64,000 nt of DNA from JAEXNA01 sp037189585 (lineage in GTDB: Bacteria > Vulcanimicrobiota > Xenobia > Xenobiales > JADMJV01), in assembly GCA_037189585.1 (NCBI GenBank), contig JBBCJA010000001.1, forward strand, positions 186,001 through 250,000. The letters are read 5' to 3'. This document shows positions 37,501 through 45,468 of the stretch, in pieces. Below the pieces are notes generated by a model. It was not told the DNA's origin. It ran no database searches and saw nothing but the letters and a program-made list of their open reading frames with translations. Position numbers and translations under genes: made by a program. The first letter of the stretch is position 1. Each line of letters starts with the position of its first letter.

Positions 37501-40239
37501 CTCGACCTCGCTGATCCAGCGGAAGCTGCCGTCCGCGTCGCTTTTGCGGACCGAGTTCCACTCGCGCCGGATCAGCTCCAGTTTGACGCTCTTCCCGCTG
37601 ACCGGCTGCCCCGCCGGGTCCAGGGCGACGACTTTGATGGGGACCTGCCCACTCGAGGCAAAGCGGGTGCCGGGTAAGAGACCGATGCGATAGGCGCCGC
37701 GCGCGACCGGTAGCACGAGGCGTCCGGTGATCTCGCGACGGTTGGTCGACTGGACCGTGGCTTCGACGGTCAGGTCCGCGTCGCCCTTGTAGGCGATTCC
37801 TTTAAGGGGGAGCTGGGCCTTGAATGTCCCATCCGCGCCTGTCTTACCGCTTGCTGAGGAGAGGTTCTGGTGACTGTCGGCGTCCTCCCCGTTGTCGAGG
37901 GCTTGGGGTCCAAAGTCGTAGCCGGGATAGTTCTCGTTGGAGTATTGGGTGGGGGTGAGGTAGCTCGACCAATTCAGGCTCTCTTCTTGCATGGGAGCGC
38001 CGAAGAGCCATTCGCCCTTCATCTCGAGCTCCAGGGTGTCTCCCATCTTGGGCGTCTTCTGAGAGCTTTCGACCTCCACTTTGAAGTCGGCGGGCTGGAA
38101 CTCTTCCACCCGGAAGGTCAGGCCGTGGAGGTACTCGGAAACGTTCCAACTCCTGGCTAGACTCCGGGGTAACTTGTAGTCCACGCGGTAGGAGCCGGAG
38201 GCAGCCTTGGGGCTCAGCTTGAGAGTGTGATGGAAGGTGCCGAACTCGGTGAGTTGGAGCGTTCCCTTCTCCACCGACTCGTCTCGAGAATTGAACAGCT
38301 CGAATTCGAGCTCTTTGGCTTGCAGGTTGACCCAGCGGCCCTTACTGCGGTCGCGAACCGCCCCTTTGAGCTGGACCTCCTCGCCCGGCATGTATAGCCC
38401 CCGCTCGGTATAGGCCTGAGCCGTCGGCTGGTGGGCCGCGTTATCCCAGCGGTAGCTGATGTCGAAGCTCCAGGGGTAGACGGTGCCGAAGGCGCCGTTA
38501 CGGATGAAGACCTGGTCTTCTCCTTGGCTCAAGAAAAGTGTGAGCGGTGGGGTGTCGTAGTTGTCGGCCTGAGTGCCCAGGAGGCTGCTCCAGCCTGGGG
38601 CCTCGATCCGGCCGTCCTTGCCGCTCCGACCTTTCCAGATGGGGCGCCCCGAACCGTCGAAGAGTTGAGCCTCGACTCCGGAAAGAAGTTGAGCTTTGTC
38701 CAGGCTCGTGGCCACGAACAGGCTATTCTCGGGCGAGAACTTACCGCTGGCTCCAAGATTGGTGACCTGAGCCAGGCCGCGATGGGTGAAGGTTTCTTTG
38801 CCTGCTTTGGATTCCACCTGATAGAGGACGAAGCCGAATTTTCGTCCCTTCAAGACGGGGGTCAGGGCTAAAGCACGGTCAGTGATCTGATTTCTCGGCC
38901 CGTCGGGTTTGATGGTCTCGGTGACGCTCCAGCCACCGTCCGGAGTGTAGGGAGGGTCCTGGTAAAGCCAGCCTTCCTCGCGGGCGGCCAGTCTATGGAT
39001 CTCGGCGCCTTCCAAGCGGGCCAGCTTGATGGTCTGGCTGTCGATGTTGACCAGGCCCATCGGGATGGAGAGCTTGCCGCCGGCTTCCAGGAGTCCAATC
39101 CCCTCGGCCATCTGAACGTAGGGTTTGCGGTCTCCCGTCTTGTGAGTGAAGCTGATGTCTTGGCCTAGCGCTTGACCGTGAATGTCGGTCATGGCTTTGC
39201 CGAGCGTCACGGTATAGTTGGTGTTGGGCTCAAGTTTGGCGTAGAGAATCGGATCGGTGTAGGAGACCTGCTCGTCGTAGTCGGAGCGGTCGAGCTCCAC
39301 CACCGGCTCAATTTTAAGATTGTCCTTGAGGGCCTTGAGATTCACCTCGTTGTTGAAAAGAAAAGGGATGCCGTCCTCGGGAGCGGCCGTGCCTTTTTGG
39401 GCTTGGGCCTTCCAGGCGAGAGGCGCCAGGGTGGTGAAGGTCAAGGTTTGATCCTGGGCGCTTCCGATCGGACCGGCCTGGCCGGTGAGGCCTTTTTTGA
39501 GGCGCAAGGTGTAAGTCGCCCCAGGGTCGAGCTTGGGAACGTCCACCACCACGCTCCGGCGCGGGACGAACGGCTCCACGCCTTCCACTTTGTCCTTGTT
39601 GAGCTCGTTGGCCTCGGCCTCCGTCATCGCTCGGGCCACCGCTTTGGGACTGGTCAGCGCGGAGACGTTCTTGTTTGGCGCGTCGAAGGACATGGAGAGG
39701 TTGACTTGGGAGGGGTCGACCTCCTGATCGAAGGCCAGCACCAGGCCCTTGCCTTGCTGATAGGCCTGGCTGTCGTTGGCGGGGATGGTGCGAACCAGGC
39801 GAGGTCCCGGGGTGGAGAAGCTGAAGGCGGCGTCTTTGCTCAGAGTTTGACCGCTGGCGGATTTGAGCCCGGCGGGGACGGTGACCTTGTATTCGGTTCC
39901 GAAGCGGAGCGGCTGGTTGGGGACGAAGCTGACCGTGGCCGTCCCTTTCCAGCGGAATTTCCCCTCGGCTGGAGGGGTCAGGGTGAAAGGGGACTTGATG
40001 TCCGGGGCCTCGGCCGACATGGTCTTCATCGGCTGATTGAAGGCTATCGTGACCTCCGCGAAATCTCGTTGGTTCGTGGTCGGGCCTTGAGGCGACATCA
40101 GCACGACCTCCAGCGGCCGGTCGATGCGAAGACCCAGAACCTCGGCCACTTCCGAGGGGATCGTTTCTGTGTGGTCACGACACCCCGCGACCGCGCCGAG
40201 CAGTAGCAGTGCCAGAAAAATTCCGCGGATCGTCCTCAT
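34600..40239 (-). CDS. Bacterial alpha-2-macroglobulin family lipoprotein
   Basis: About 1879 residues, related to E. coli YfhM (1653). Signal peptide MRTIRGIFLALLLLGAVAGC with lipobox VAGC; ATG 40239 has GGAGGG upstream, and the longer frame is not protein-like. Tandem macroglobulin beta-domains fill the N-terminal two thirds; the thioester motif YPHGCLEQRLS lies near residue 1400 (Cys-Leu-Glu-Gln intact), followed by the alpha/alpha toroid. A glycine-rich segment SQGGGGGYSS near residue 1185 lies just before the region expected to contain the bait. Such proteins trap attacking proteases in the periplasm; pairing with PBP1C suggests protection and repair of the wall after protease or lytic attack. 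Confidence 0.93.
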   Translation of the reverse strand: MRTIRGIFLALLLLGAVAGCRDHTETIPSEVAEVLGLRIDRPLEVVLMSPQGPTTNQRDFAEVTIAFNQPMKTMSAEAPDIKSPFTLTPPAEGKFRWKGTATVSFVPNQPLRFGTEYKVTVPAGLKSASGQTLSKDAAFSFSTPGPRLVRTIPANDSQAYQQGKGLVLAFDQEVDPSQVNLSMSFDAPNKNVSALTSPKAVARAMTEAEANELNKDKVEGVEPFVPRRSVVVDVPKLDPGATYTLRLKKGLTGQAGPIGSAQDQTLTFTTLAPLAWKAQAQKGTAAPEDGIPFLFNNEVNLKALKDNLKIEPVVELDRSDYDEQVSYTDPILYAKLEPNTNYTVTLGKAMTDIHGQALGQDISFTHKTGDRKPYVQMAEGIGLLEAGGKLSIPMGLVNIDSQTIKLARLEGAEIHRLAAREEGWLYQDPPYTPDGGWSVTETIKPDGPRNQITDRALALTPVLKGRKFGFVLYQVESKAGKETFTHRGLAQVTNLGASGKFSPENSLFVATSLDKAQLLSGVEAQLFDGSGRPIWKGRSGKDGRIEAPGWSSLLGTQADNYDTPPLTLFLSQGEDQVFIRNGAFGTVYPWSFDISYRWDNAAHQPTAQAYTERGLYMPGEEVQLKGAVRDRSKGRWVNLQAKELEFELFNSRDESVEKGTLQLTEFGTFHHTLKLSPKAASGSYRVDYKLPRSLARSWNVSEYLHGLTFRVEEFQPADFKVEVESSQKTPKMGDTLELEMKGEWLFGAPMQEESLNWSSYLTPTQYSNENYPGYDFGPQALDNGEDADSHQNLSSASGKTGADGTFKAQLPLKGIAYKGDADLTVEATVQSTNRREITGRLVLPVARGAYRIGLLPGTRFASSGQVPIKVVALDPAGQPVSGKSVKLELIRREWNSVRKSDADGSFRWISEVEDKPVSSQDVTSAGEPKEVSLTAGQAGYHIVRATSEDGAGNTVISETSFYASGADVVPWARVDGDSIELVADKPKYAPGETAKILIKSPFKEATALVTYERDLILHSYTTTLKGSTPVIEVPLTEEHLPNLYVSVMLLRGRVAEEGGHPEEDTGKPAFKIGYVDLPVASDSQRLKVSLTTNEKSYGPGDEVTAQLQVTDQAGKPVSAELSLTAADVGVLNLIDYQTPDFFDTFYSSMPLSVRTSESRLDVIGQRSYGGKGESQGGGGGYSSDYRENFRYTALWQPEVRTDSQGKAEVRFRLPDNLSTFRLMATAISLDTRCGKAESEIVVKKPLILKRSAPAFARVGDDFQAGVLAVNSTDKDSTLKVALEAEGLGGDLAAKEIVVKAGEEREVLFALKASKEGTAKLRFKGDMTPESDALAYEIPISQAVQRVHLGSSGATSEKSHKETIEVPKSALEGSAKVEVSLAPTVLGGLQASLDALVDYPHGCLEQRLSRVAPLLFTDNLVSRFGLTGWHDGKAKAAVQSNLDTVEGYVDSNSHGLKVWPDSTEASPYLTALAVRTAHQASQQGYSIKGTWLAGARGYLKSYLDGSQKSILDYSEGEKFATQAAALEALSRYDFQGRPYLNRLMERRGKMAPLGKAYLLESAHRLGDKAAVKTLTQELANSLKVENATAHFDVEPAAAPWLYSSDAHDTGVVLAALLNSGEKLPVADKVVTWLLEARGKDGTWGSTANNAAALSALWAYAQAFEGKSTPTFSVTTTVSGAEPQSAEFSSAKLAQQVQSFALKMGQNTLELAKKGEGRLYYNIAASYLDSQPSPAVDEGMTVMRAFSTLEDRPVQVLKGGEIYKVKLSVIAPATRRFVALEDPIPAGFEVVHSDFATESSKLSALLKASAPERSWQTFCRFESYSDRVMLFADTLAPGEHTYEYLVRAQTPGTYAYPATQVEEMYHPEVFGRTAAGTLTVK

Positions 40240-40324
40240 CGAGAGCCCTCCAGGTGGTTTTGGCCGGTTAGGTCGCCTTACCGCTGGAAAAGTTCCGGTT
40301 CGAGGGAAAAAAACCTGGAATGAG

Positions 40325-40924
40325 CTACTTCGGTTCGGGCTGGGGCTCCGGCGTGACGGGGCGAAGGCGCACGGGCGCGGTGTTTTCGGGGATGACTCCT
40401 TTGACGTCGCCGAAGAAGTTGGCCAGAAGCTGCATGTCGGCCTCGATATCTCCGGTGGTGACCAATTTCGGCCCCATGTGAAGGTGTTTGCCCGGACCAT
40501 CGACCGAGACGGGATAGATCGGAATCTCAGCTCCGCTGGCGATGTAGTAAAAGCCGCTCTTCCAGTAGGGCACGTACTTGCGGGTCCCTTCGGGCAGAAC
40601 GCCGATGGCCATCTCATCCTGGGCCTTGATCGTGTTGACGATACTCTCAACCAGATTGTTCGCTTGCCGCCGATCCACTGGAATTCCCCCGAGAGCGCGC
40701 AGCACCGGAGCCCAGGGGCCTTTGAAGACCTGATCCTTGATCAGGTAGCGTAACGGAAGATTGAAGTGATGGATCAAGGCTAGAGTGAGAAAATAATCTA
40801 GATTGCTGGTGTGAGGAGCGCCCAAGATCATCACTTTACGCTCGTTCGGGCCTTCTCCCGTGATCTTCCAGCCCAAAGAGCGGACAAAGAGATAAGACAG
40901 ATGACACAGAAATCGGATGAGCAT
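40325..40924 (-). CDS. 1-acyl-glycerol-3-phosphate acyltransferase-like (PlsC family)
   Basis: 199 residues. Acyltransferase motifs: H-x4-D in GAPHTSNLDYFLTL, GGIPVDRR, the PEGTR motif in GVLPEGTRKYVPYWKSGFYY, and PIYPVSVDGPG. A hydrophobic N-terminus (MLIRFLCHLSYLFVRSLGW) anchors it to the inner membrane. It may make phosphatidic acid or acylate another lipid; the small size and YWKSGFYYIA segment resemble the subgroup that transfers acyl chains to ornithine or other unusual lipids as well as PlsC. It lies 6 nt downstream of the methyltransferase gene and 85 nt upstream of the macroglobulin gene. Confidence 0.82.
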   Translation of the reverse strand: MLIRFLCHLSYLFVRSLGWKITGEGPNERKVMILGAPHTSNLDYFLTLALIHHFNLPLRYLIKDQVFKGPWAPVLRALGGIPVDRRQANNLVESIVNTIKAQDEMAIGVLPEGTRKYVPYWKSGFYYIASGAEIPIYPVSVDGPGKHLHMGPKLVTTGDIEADMQLLANFFGDVKGVIPENTAPVRLRPVTPEPQPEPK

Positions 40925-40930
40925 GGTTTG

Positions 40931-41629
40931 CTATATACACCCCCTTTGAACGGTTAAGCAAGTTCGCCGGTGAAGATAGGCGACCTCAGTCAGATTTTCC
41001 TCCGAGGGGTTCCAGCGGACTTCGTCAGGCCCCAGAATCACCGTCTCCCAATTCGTTTCCGATAGCGGGAGAGGCTTTCCCAGGCAAACCGCCGCTTTGA
41101 CCCGTGAGGTGTCGAGTTTTTCGCCCAGAGCTCGTAGCACCGGTCGCGGGAAGCGAGTGGAGGTCGTGTAGATGAAGTCGGCCTGAGGCCATTCGAATTC
41201 GAGAAAATCGGCCAGGAGAAGCTCCCAGGAGGGCTCGGGATGACTCTGGCGGTAGAGTAGTGCTAGTCGATGGAGTTCTGGATTGCGCTCGATTCCGATC
41301 GCCTTCAAGCCTCTTCCGGCTATTACCGCGCAGAGGTTGCCGGCTCCGCTTCCAAGGTCGAGAATGGTGTCACCCGGCTGTACCCGGAGCTGTTCGAGGA
41401 AACGCTCCAAAAGCTCTGGAGGGGTCTCGCCGTAAGCCGAGCTTTCGATCTTGTCGTTGAGATCCTTGGGTCGGGCCAGCCAGTTGGGAATCAGTTGTTT
41501 CCGCAGGCCGTCGTGGCTGGCCGAAAGCGGGTCGTGGGCGGCGCGAAAGCTTTCCCAGCTCAAGTTAGACACGTTCTGGATTTCCTTGACCAAGGATATG
41601 GTCCGGAATAACTTCCCGATTTGGAGCAC
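40931..41629 (-). CDS. Class I SAM-dependent methyltransferase
   Basis: 232 residues. SAM-binding motif I is DTILDLGSGAGNLCAVIAGR, followed by GIERNPELHRLA (motif II acidic residue) and LLADFLEFEWPQADFIYTTS (motif III/IV). The wording resembles small DOT1-like or 'class I SAM' proteins of unknown target. The GTG start at 41629 and the first dozen codons lie inside a 160-bp palindromic element (41593-41752), so the native N-terminus may have been replaced; alternative internal starts in frame are few. First gene of the unit leading to the acyltransferase, alpha-2-macroglobulin and pbpC. Confidence 0.8.
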   Translation of the reverse strand: MLQIGKLFRTISLVKEIQNVSNLSWESFRAAHDPLSASHDGLRKQLIPNWLARPKDLNDKIESSAYGETPPELLERFLEQLRVQPGDTILDLGSGAGNLCAVIAGRGLKAIGIERNPELHRLALLYRQSHPEPSWELLLADFLEFEWPQADFIYTTSTRFPRPVLRALGEKLDTSRVKAAVCLGKPLPLSETNWETVILGPDEVRWNPSEENLTEVAYLHRRTCLTVQRGCI

Positions 41630-41752
41630 GGATCCATCCCCGCTGGCAGCGTTGCTTTCTCCTCATTTGTGTCGAACAAACAGCGTCTAAAGCACCTTGC
41701 CAGCGGGGTGCCTCCGCACTCGAAACCGGCAAGTTATTCCGGACCATATCCT
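41593..41752. repeat. MITE-like long imperfect palindrome
   Basis: Perfect 22-bp terminal inverted repeats (41593-41614 and 41731-41752) enclose about 116 bp that is itself largely self-complementary, including an 11-bp perfect inner pair (CCCCGCTGGCA / TGCCAGCGGGG). The whole 160 bp can fold as one hairpin with a loop near 41665-41690. There is no room for a transposase, so a miniature inverted-repeat element is the best guess; no clear target duplication is visible. It overlaps the 5' end of the methyltransferase gene and the leader of the gene at 41840. Confidence 0.7.
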
Positions 41753-41839
41753 GATCATTGGCCTACGGAAATTTTCCTAGGAGATCGCTTGGTGGGGGAG
41801 AAGGCTCGTGCCACACAGATTCCTTTAGGAGTGCCCACG

Positions 41840-42307
41840 ATGACTTTCGAAAACGATGCCCAGAAGCAAACCTATGAGAAGATCCTGCCCTGGATGCAGG
41901 AGATGTTCGGCGAGTTTGTCGGCAAGCGCGTGGAGATCCCGGAGTTTGGTGTGCGCGTGGGTTCGGCTTTCGCTCAGACCGCCGTCTATCCGATGGGGGA
42001 CGACGACGCCGTTATCTCCACCCGCGCTTACGTCGTGACCGGCGTGGACCTGACCGCTGACCTGATGCACTTTTTGCTGCGGGAGAACGACCGGATGACC
42101 TTCGGAGCCTTCGGCATCGACCAGGATGGCGACATCTTCTTCGAGCACACCATCGTCGGCTCCACCTGTGACCAGCCCGAACTGAAAACCTCCGTCTCCT
42201 CGGTGGTCCTCATCGCCGACGAATACGACGACTTGATTGTGGAGAAGTGGGGTGGCGAACGCGCCGTCGATCGCCTGCGAGGCAGCGAGGAAGCGGCTAA
42301 CGCCTAA
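41840..42307 (+). CDS. YbjN/type III chaperone-like protein
   Basis: 155 residues. ATG 41840 is preceded by TAGGAG at 9 nt; the open frame continues upstream through the palindromic element but is not protein-like there. The fold pattern fits the YbjN/CesT-type chaperone group: an N-terminal helix (YEKILPWMQEMFGEFVGKRV), beta strands AFAQTAVYPMGDDDAVISTR, the helix LTADLMHFLLRENDRMTFG, AFGIDQDGDIFFEHTIVGST, and a C-terminal helix SSVVLIADEYDDLIVEKWGG. These proteins bind partner polypeptides; no secretion-system gene is nearby, so the client is unknown. Confidence 0.75.
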   Translation: MTFENDAQKQTYEKILPWMQEMFGEFVGKRVEIPEFGVRVGSAFAQTAVYPMGDDDAVISTRAYVVTGVDLTADLMHFLLRENDRMTFGAFGIDQDGDIFFEHTIVGSTCDQPELKTSVSSVVLIADEYDDLIVEKWGGERAVDRLRGSEEAANA

Positions 42308-42451
42308 GAGCGGAGCTTTGTACTCGAGATCCCGCTGTGCCCGAGCGGGAAAAATCCACGAGTTCAGAGGGACCGCACTAAGTTGAGTGGGAGCCGCTGA
42401 AAGCGCGTTCTTAAACTCGCGATTCCGCTGTACTATGATGGGAGAATCAGT

Positions 42452-43093
42452 CTATTCGCGCGGTTTGGTGTTGGTGCCGAAGAGCTTCTTCCACCAGGGG
42501 GCGCGCAATTCGAGATGGAGTTCATCGAGTTCTCGCTGTAGCTCCATCGCTTTGAAGGTGGAGTCGATGACCTGGGTCCGCATCTCTTCTAAGGCGTGCT
42601 CGGCCTCCACAGCGCGCACGGTGGCGGCCACGGCGTCCTGTTCGGCTTCCTGAGCGCGGTCTTCGAGATCAAAGTTTTTTTGGGCCTGCTCGGCTAAGAG
42701 CCGGCGGCTGGCGGCAAGTTCGGATTCCATGAACCCGAGACGAACCATGGCGGCCTCGTGGCGCTGGATGGAGACGATGGCGCCACCGCCCTGGTAGGCC
42801 TGATCAACGTCGTCGTCCTCATCATCGAAGACTTCCATCGAGTTGTGAACCGGCGCCAGTTCCATCGACTGCTTTAGCATTCGGTTTTGTTTCTCGGCTT
42901 CCATGCGAGAAAGCTCGCTTTCGGGAATGCGAGTTTCTCCCGCCGAGTTGGTTACGGTTCGCAAACGCCCCTGACGGATCAGACGGCGAACGCGTCGCGG
43001 GCTGGTCTCGGCCAGGTCGGCGAAGGCTCTTATCGAGAGCGGACGGCTCGAGCGTCCGGCTTGTTCTTCAGGTAGCGCCATAGGTTTGAACAC
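42452..43093 (-). CDS. MerR/excisionase-like HTH protein with coiled coil
   Basis: Up to 213 residues. GTG 43093 or ATG 43081 could be the start. Residues about 18-65 form an HTH_17-like DNA-binding domain (LSIRAFADLAETSPRRVRRL, IRQGRLRTV, RIPESELSRME). Residues about 110-200 are a long charged coiled coil (MESELAASRRLLAEQAQKNF, DLEDRAQEAEQD), and the protein ends in APWWKKLFGTNTKPRE, an amphipathic tail that may contact the membrane. DNA binding plus a coiled coil and a tail suggests a nucleoid- or division-associated regulator, which is inference. About 215 nt upstream to the next gene holds no recognised feature. Confidence 0.68.
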   Translation of the reverse strand: MFKPMALPEEQAGRSSRPLSIRAFADLAETSPRRVRRLIRQGRLRTVTNSAGETRIPESELSRMEAEKQNRMLKQSMELAPVHNSMEVFDDEDDDVDQAYQGGGAIVSIQRHEAAMVRLGFMESELAASRRLLAEQAQKNFDLEDRAQEAEQDAVAATVRAVEAEHALEEMRTQVIDSTFKAMELQRELDELHLELRAPWWKKLFGTNTKPRE

Positions 43094-43308
43094 CTGTCAA
43101 AATGATGTTCCCCAAAGTTCCCAGGACCAGGCACCCTTCCTCTGCTGGAAATGAAATAAATTCGAGAAAGCTCAATCCCGCGGCGCGAGTCTTAAATCGA
43201 ATGGGCAGTCGGCCTTTCGCCGCGACGACTCTCCTGCTTGCCCTTCACCTGAGATTTCAAGCGTCCTGAAGGCTAAGTAGGAGCAGGCTCCGCTTGGCGA
43301 CGGGAACG

Positions 43309-44157
43309 CTAGGGATCAACGATTAGGATCTGATAGAGATACGGCCAGCGCTTTCCGGTGACGAAGATTCCTGTGCCGTTGGGATCAAAGGCGATGCCGT
43401 TAAGAACGTCGTTGACTCCCAAGCCGTTGGCTGCTTTATCGATAATTCCGGCCAGGTTGACTCGGAAGGCGACCACTCCCGTAGCGGGATCGATGGCCAC
43501 GATCTCGTCGGTCAGAAATCGGTTGGCCAGAAGGTAGCCACGGACGTACTCGAGCTCGTTGAGGTCTCCGACCTCATTTCCGTTGTCGGTGACGGTGACT
43601 GAGCCTGTTTCCTGGAAGTTGGTCGGATTCAAGAAGCGGATGGTGGCGGTTCCGTCAGAAAAAGCGAATCGGTCGGCGGACTCGATGTAGGTCAGACCCC
43701 AGGCGGGACTGCGAGTGGCCACGGTTCCGGTTTGTGTGAAGGTCGTTTGATTCCAGATAAAGGCCAGGCCGTTATCGAGCGTGAGTTGATAAAGCTGGCC
43801 GGCGCGCAAGGCCAGACCTTCGGCGAAGACCGTGGGATCGTTGTCGACCTGTCGGAGCACATTGCCGGTCGTCAGGTCCACCTCTCGCAGACTGCTCTCT
43901 CCGACCAGTCCGGTGCTCTCATAGAGCCTGCCGTTGGCGTAGAGTAGCCCTTGAGTGAAAGCATCCGTGGCGTGAGGGTAGCGGTTGAGAACCTGATAGG
44001 AAAGAATGGGAGCGGCCTGTTGAGACTGACCCTGGTTGAACTGCGGAAAGTTGATAACGTCGTCGACGCTGTTGGAGCCTCCGCAACCCGGTAAAAGAAA
44101 GGTGGACAGGGCTAACCCCAGTCCAGCGAGAGTGGTTTTCCAGGTCGAGATCTTCAT
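43309..44157 (-). CDS. Glutaminyl-peptide cyclotransferase, lipoprotein
   Basis: 282 residues. Converts N-terminal glutamine to pyroglutamate. The signal ends in a lipobox, STFLLPGCGG, so the enzyme is probably lipid-anchored in the periplasm. The five-bladed propeller of the plant/bacterial-type cyclase is recognisable: YPHATDAFTQGLLYANGRLY, ESTGLVGESSLREVDLTTG, FAEGLALRAGQLYQLT, LNELEYVRGYLLANRF and VLNGIAFDPNGTGIFVTGKR. ATG 44157 has GAGGAG close upstream. It lies 52 nt after the metallopeptidase gene, probably in the same operon. Pyroglutamate caps can protect exported peptides from aminopeptidases such as those at 10-19 kb. Confidence 0.88.
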   Translation of the reverse strand: MKISTWKTTLAGLGLALSTFLLPGCGGSNSVDDVINFPQFNQGQSQQAAPILSYQVLNRYPHATDAFTQGLLYANGRLYESTGLVGESSLREVDLTTGNVLRQVDNDPTVFAEGLALRAGQLYQLTLDNGLAFIWNQTTFTQTGTVATRSPAWGLTYIESADRFAFSDGTATIRFLNPTNFQETGSVTVTDNGNEVGDLNELEYVRGYLLANRFLTDEIVAIDPATGVVAFRVNLAGIIDKAANGLGVNDVLNGIAFDPNGTGIFVTGKRWPYLYQILIVDP

Positions 44158-44209
44158 AACGGCTCCTCACGGTCGACGGCTGGAGCCGCGCTTCCACGCC
44201 TGACGGCTT

Positions 44210-44917
44210 CTAGCCTCTTGTTCCTTTGCGGTCTTTCCAGTTGAGCATGACGGAGATGACCGCTCCCACCCCATGTTTTTGCTCGAGGTCGAGATACCAA
44301 TGAAATCCTCCGCCGTAGAGAGGATCGGGATTGTTTTTGATGCGGTAGGAGAACTCAGTGAGTCCCGCTCTTTTCGTCAGGTGAAAGGCGACCCACTCGG
44401 CGAACCCTTCCGCCAGGAAATCCTCGATCTCCTCGGCGTCGGGACGGCTTTCAAACTGCCAGGCGTGTCCCAACTCATGGGCGAGCACCATCAGGGCTTC
44501 ATCTCGACGCAATCCGGGGTTGAGGACGATGTGCATGCCTTCGCCACTCCGGGGTTGAGTGTCGATGTAGCCTTGAGCGGCCTCTCCTTTCAAGACCATT
44601 TCGCTTTTTTTGCCAACTCGGACCTCCGCCACTGGACTCCGCTCGAGGAATTCGGAGAATTCCGCCTCGAGCAGACGATTGAGATAGGCCAACTGCTGAT
44701 TGGCCACCTTGTTGTCGATCAAGACATTGCAACGACACAGGTGCTCCATGCCCTTACGACAATCGCAGACCTGGGCGTGGGCTGGAGACGCAAAGAAAGT
44801 TAGAAGGAGAAGGAGTAGAGCGTGTGCGCCTTGCTGGACCCGGCGCGCCGGGTTTTGCTGGAGGGGGCGCGCCGCACACGGCTGGAGTGGGCGCATTCCG
44901 GGAGTGGCGCTCGTCAC
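44210..44917 (-). CDS. Secreted zinc metallopeptidase, DA1-like
   Basis: 235 residues from GTG 44917, which overlaps the upstream stop (GTGA). ATG 44896 is a second choice. A hydrophobic signal ALLLLLLTFFASPAHAQ follows about 30 residues of basic sequence, unusually long for a Sec signal. The mature part opens with CDCRKGMEHLCRC, a four-cysteine cluster, and carries VLAHELGHAWQFE (HExxH) and, about 22 residues on, FLAEGFAEWVAFH with a Glu that could be the third ligand, as in the peptidase domain of plant DA1 proteins (HExxH...EEG). Substrate unknown. Confidence 0.7.
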   Translation of the reverse strand: MTSATPGMRPLQPCAARPLQQNPARRVQQGAHALLLLLLTFFASPAHAQVCDCRKGMEHLCRCNVLIDNKVANQQLAYLNRLLEAEFSEFLERSPVAEVRVGKKSEMVLKGEAAQGYIDTQPRSGEGMHIVLNPGLRRDEALMVLAHELGHAWQFESRPDAEEIEDFLAEGFAEWVAFHLTKRAGLTEFSYRIKNNPDPLYGGGFHWYLDLEQKHGVGAVISVMLNWKDRKGTRG

Positions 44918-45465
44918 GAAACGAACTCGGTGCGCAAAAGTGAGTAGACACGATGGTCCCGATGGCCATCAGGAAACTTGAGCCCTTGGCGCTCCGTCCC
45001 TTCGAAAATGAAACCGACCCGTTCCAGCAGGGCGATACTGGCCTGGTTCTCCGGCTGGACCCGAGCCGCCACTCGGTGCGCGGTCGTGTGAGCGAAGGTC
45101 ACCTTCAGGGCTAGAGTCACCGCTCGTTGCCCCAATCCCCGTCGGTGAAAAGGGGGAGCCAGCCAATAGCCGATCTCCACTTTCTGGTTCCTCTCGTCTC
45201 CGTTTTGAAAGCCGACGGTGCCCGCGAATTCATCCCGGACGAAGATGCCGAAAGCGAGACCCGTTTTCCAGAAACCCGTCAAGGACAAGATGTAGAAGGT
45301 GGAATCCGCCACCGCTTTCGTTGCCGACACCCAGGGCAGCCAACGCGCCAGCTGACCGCGATGGGAATCGACGAGTAGAAATAGTTCTCCCGCGTCACGG
45401 CCGACCAGCGGCCGCAGCATCAGTTCACCGTCACGATGGGGACCGCTGAGCTTCTCGAACGACAA
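44914..45465 (-). CDS. GNAT N-acetyltransferase, RimL-like
   Basis: 183 residues. Acetyl-CoA transferase: LMLRPLVGRDAGELFLLVDS at the N-terminus, then FAGTVGFQNGDERNQKVEIG, the acetyl-CoA loop WLAPPFHRRGLGQRAVTLAL (Q/RxxGxG/A-like), and PENQASIALLERVGFIFEGT. This pattern is that of RimJ/RimL/YdaF proteins that acetylate ribosomal or other N-termini. It lies 3 nt after lpd and overlaps the metallopeptidase start by 4 nt, so it rides in the pdh operon; a functional link is not evident. Confidence 0.88.
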   Translation of the reverse strand: MSFEKLSGPHRDGELMLRPLVGRDAGELFLLVDSHRGQLARWLPWVSATKAVADSTFYILSLTGFWKTGLAFGIFVRDEFAGTVGFQNGDERNQKVEIGYWLAPPFHRRGLGQRAVTLALKVTFAHTTAHRVAARVQPENQASIALLERVGFIFEGTERQGLKFPDGHRDHRVYSLLRTEFVS

Positions 45466-45468
45466 TCT

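Noticed and set aside
35422..40206. Long open frames on the plus strand opposite the alpha-2-macroglobulin gene (up to 344 codons)
   Set aside because: They mirror the codon pattern of the real gene in GC-rich DNA, are rich in Gly, Arg, Val and Leu and have no domain or ribosome site. The minus-strand protein is a clear family member.
40240..40650. N-terminal extension of the alpha-2-macroglobulin frame
   Set aside because: Overlaps the acyltransferase gene and lies before the GGAGGG and lipoprotein signal at ATG 40239.
42330..42365. Inverted repeat CCCGCT...AGCGGG followed by AAAAA after the YbjN-like gene
   Set aside because: The run after the stem is A rather than T on the plus strand, and no T-run follows on the minus strand, so it is not a Rho-independent terminator.
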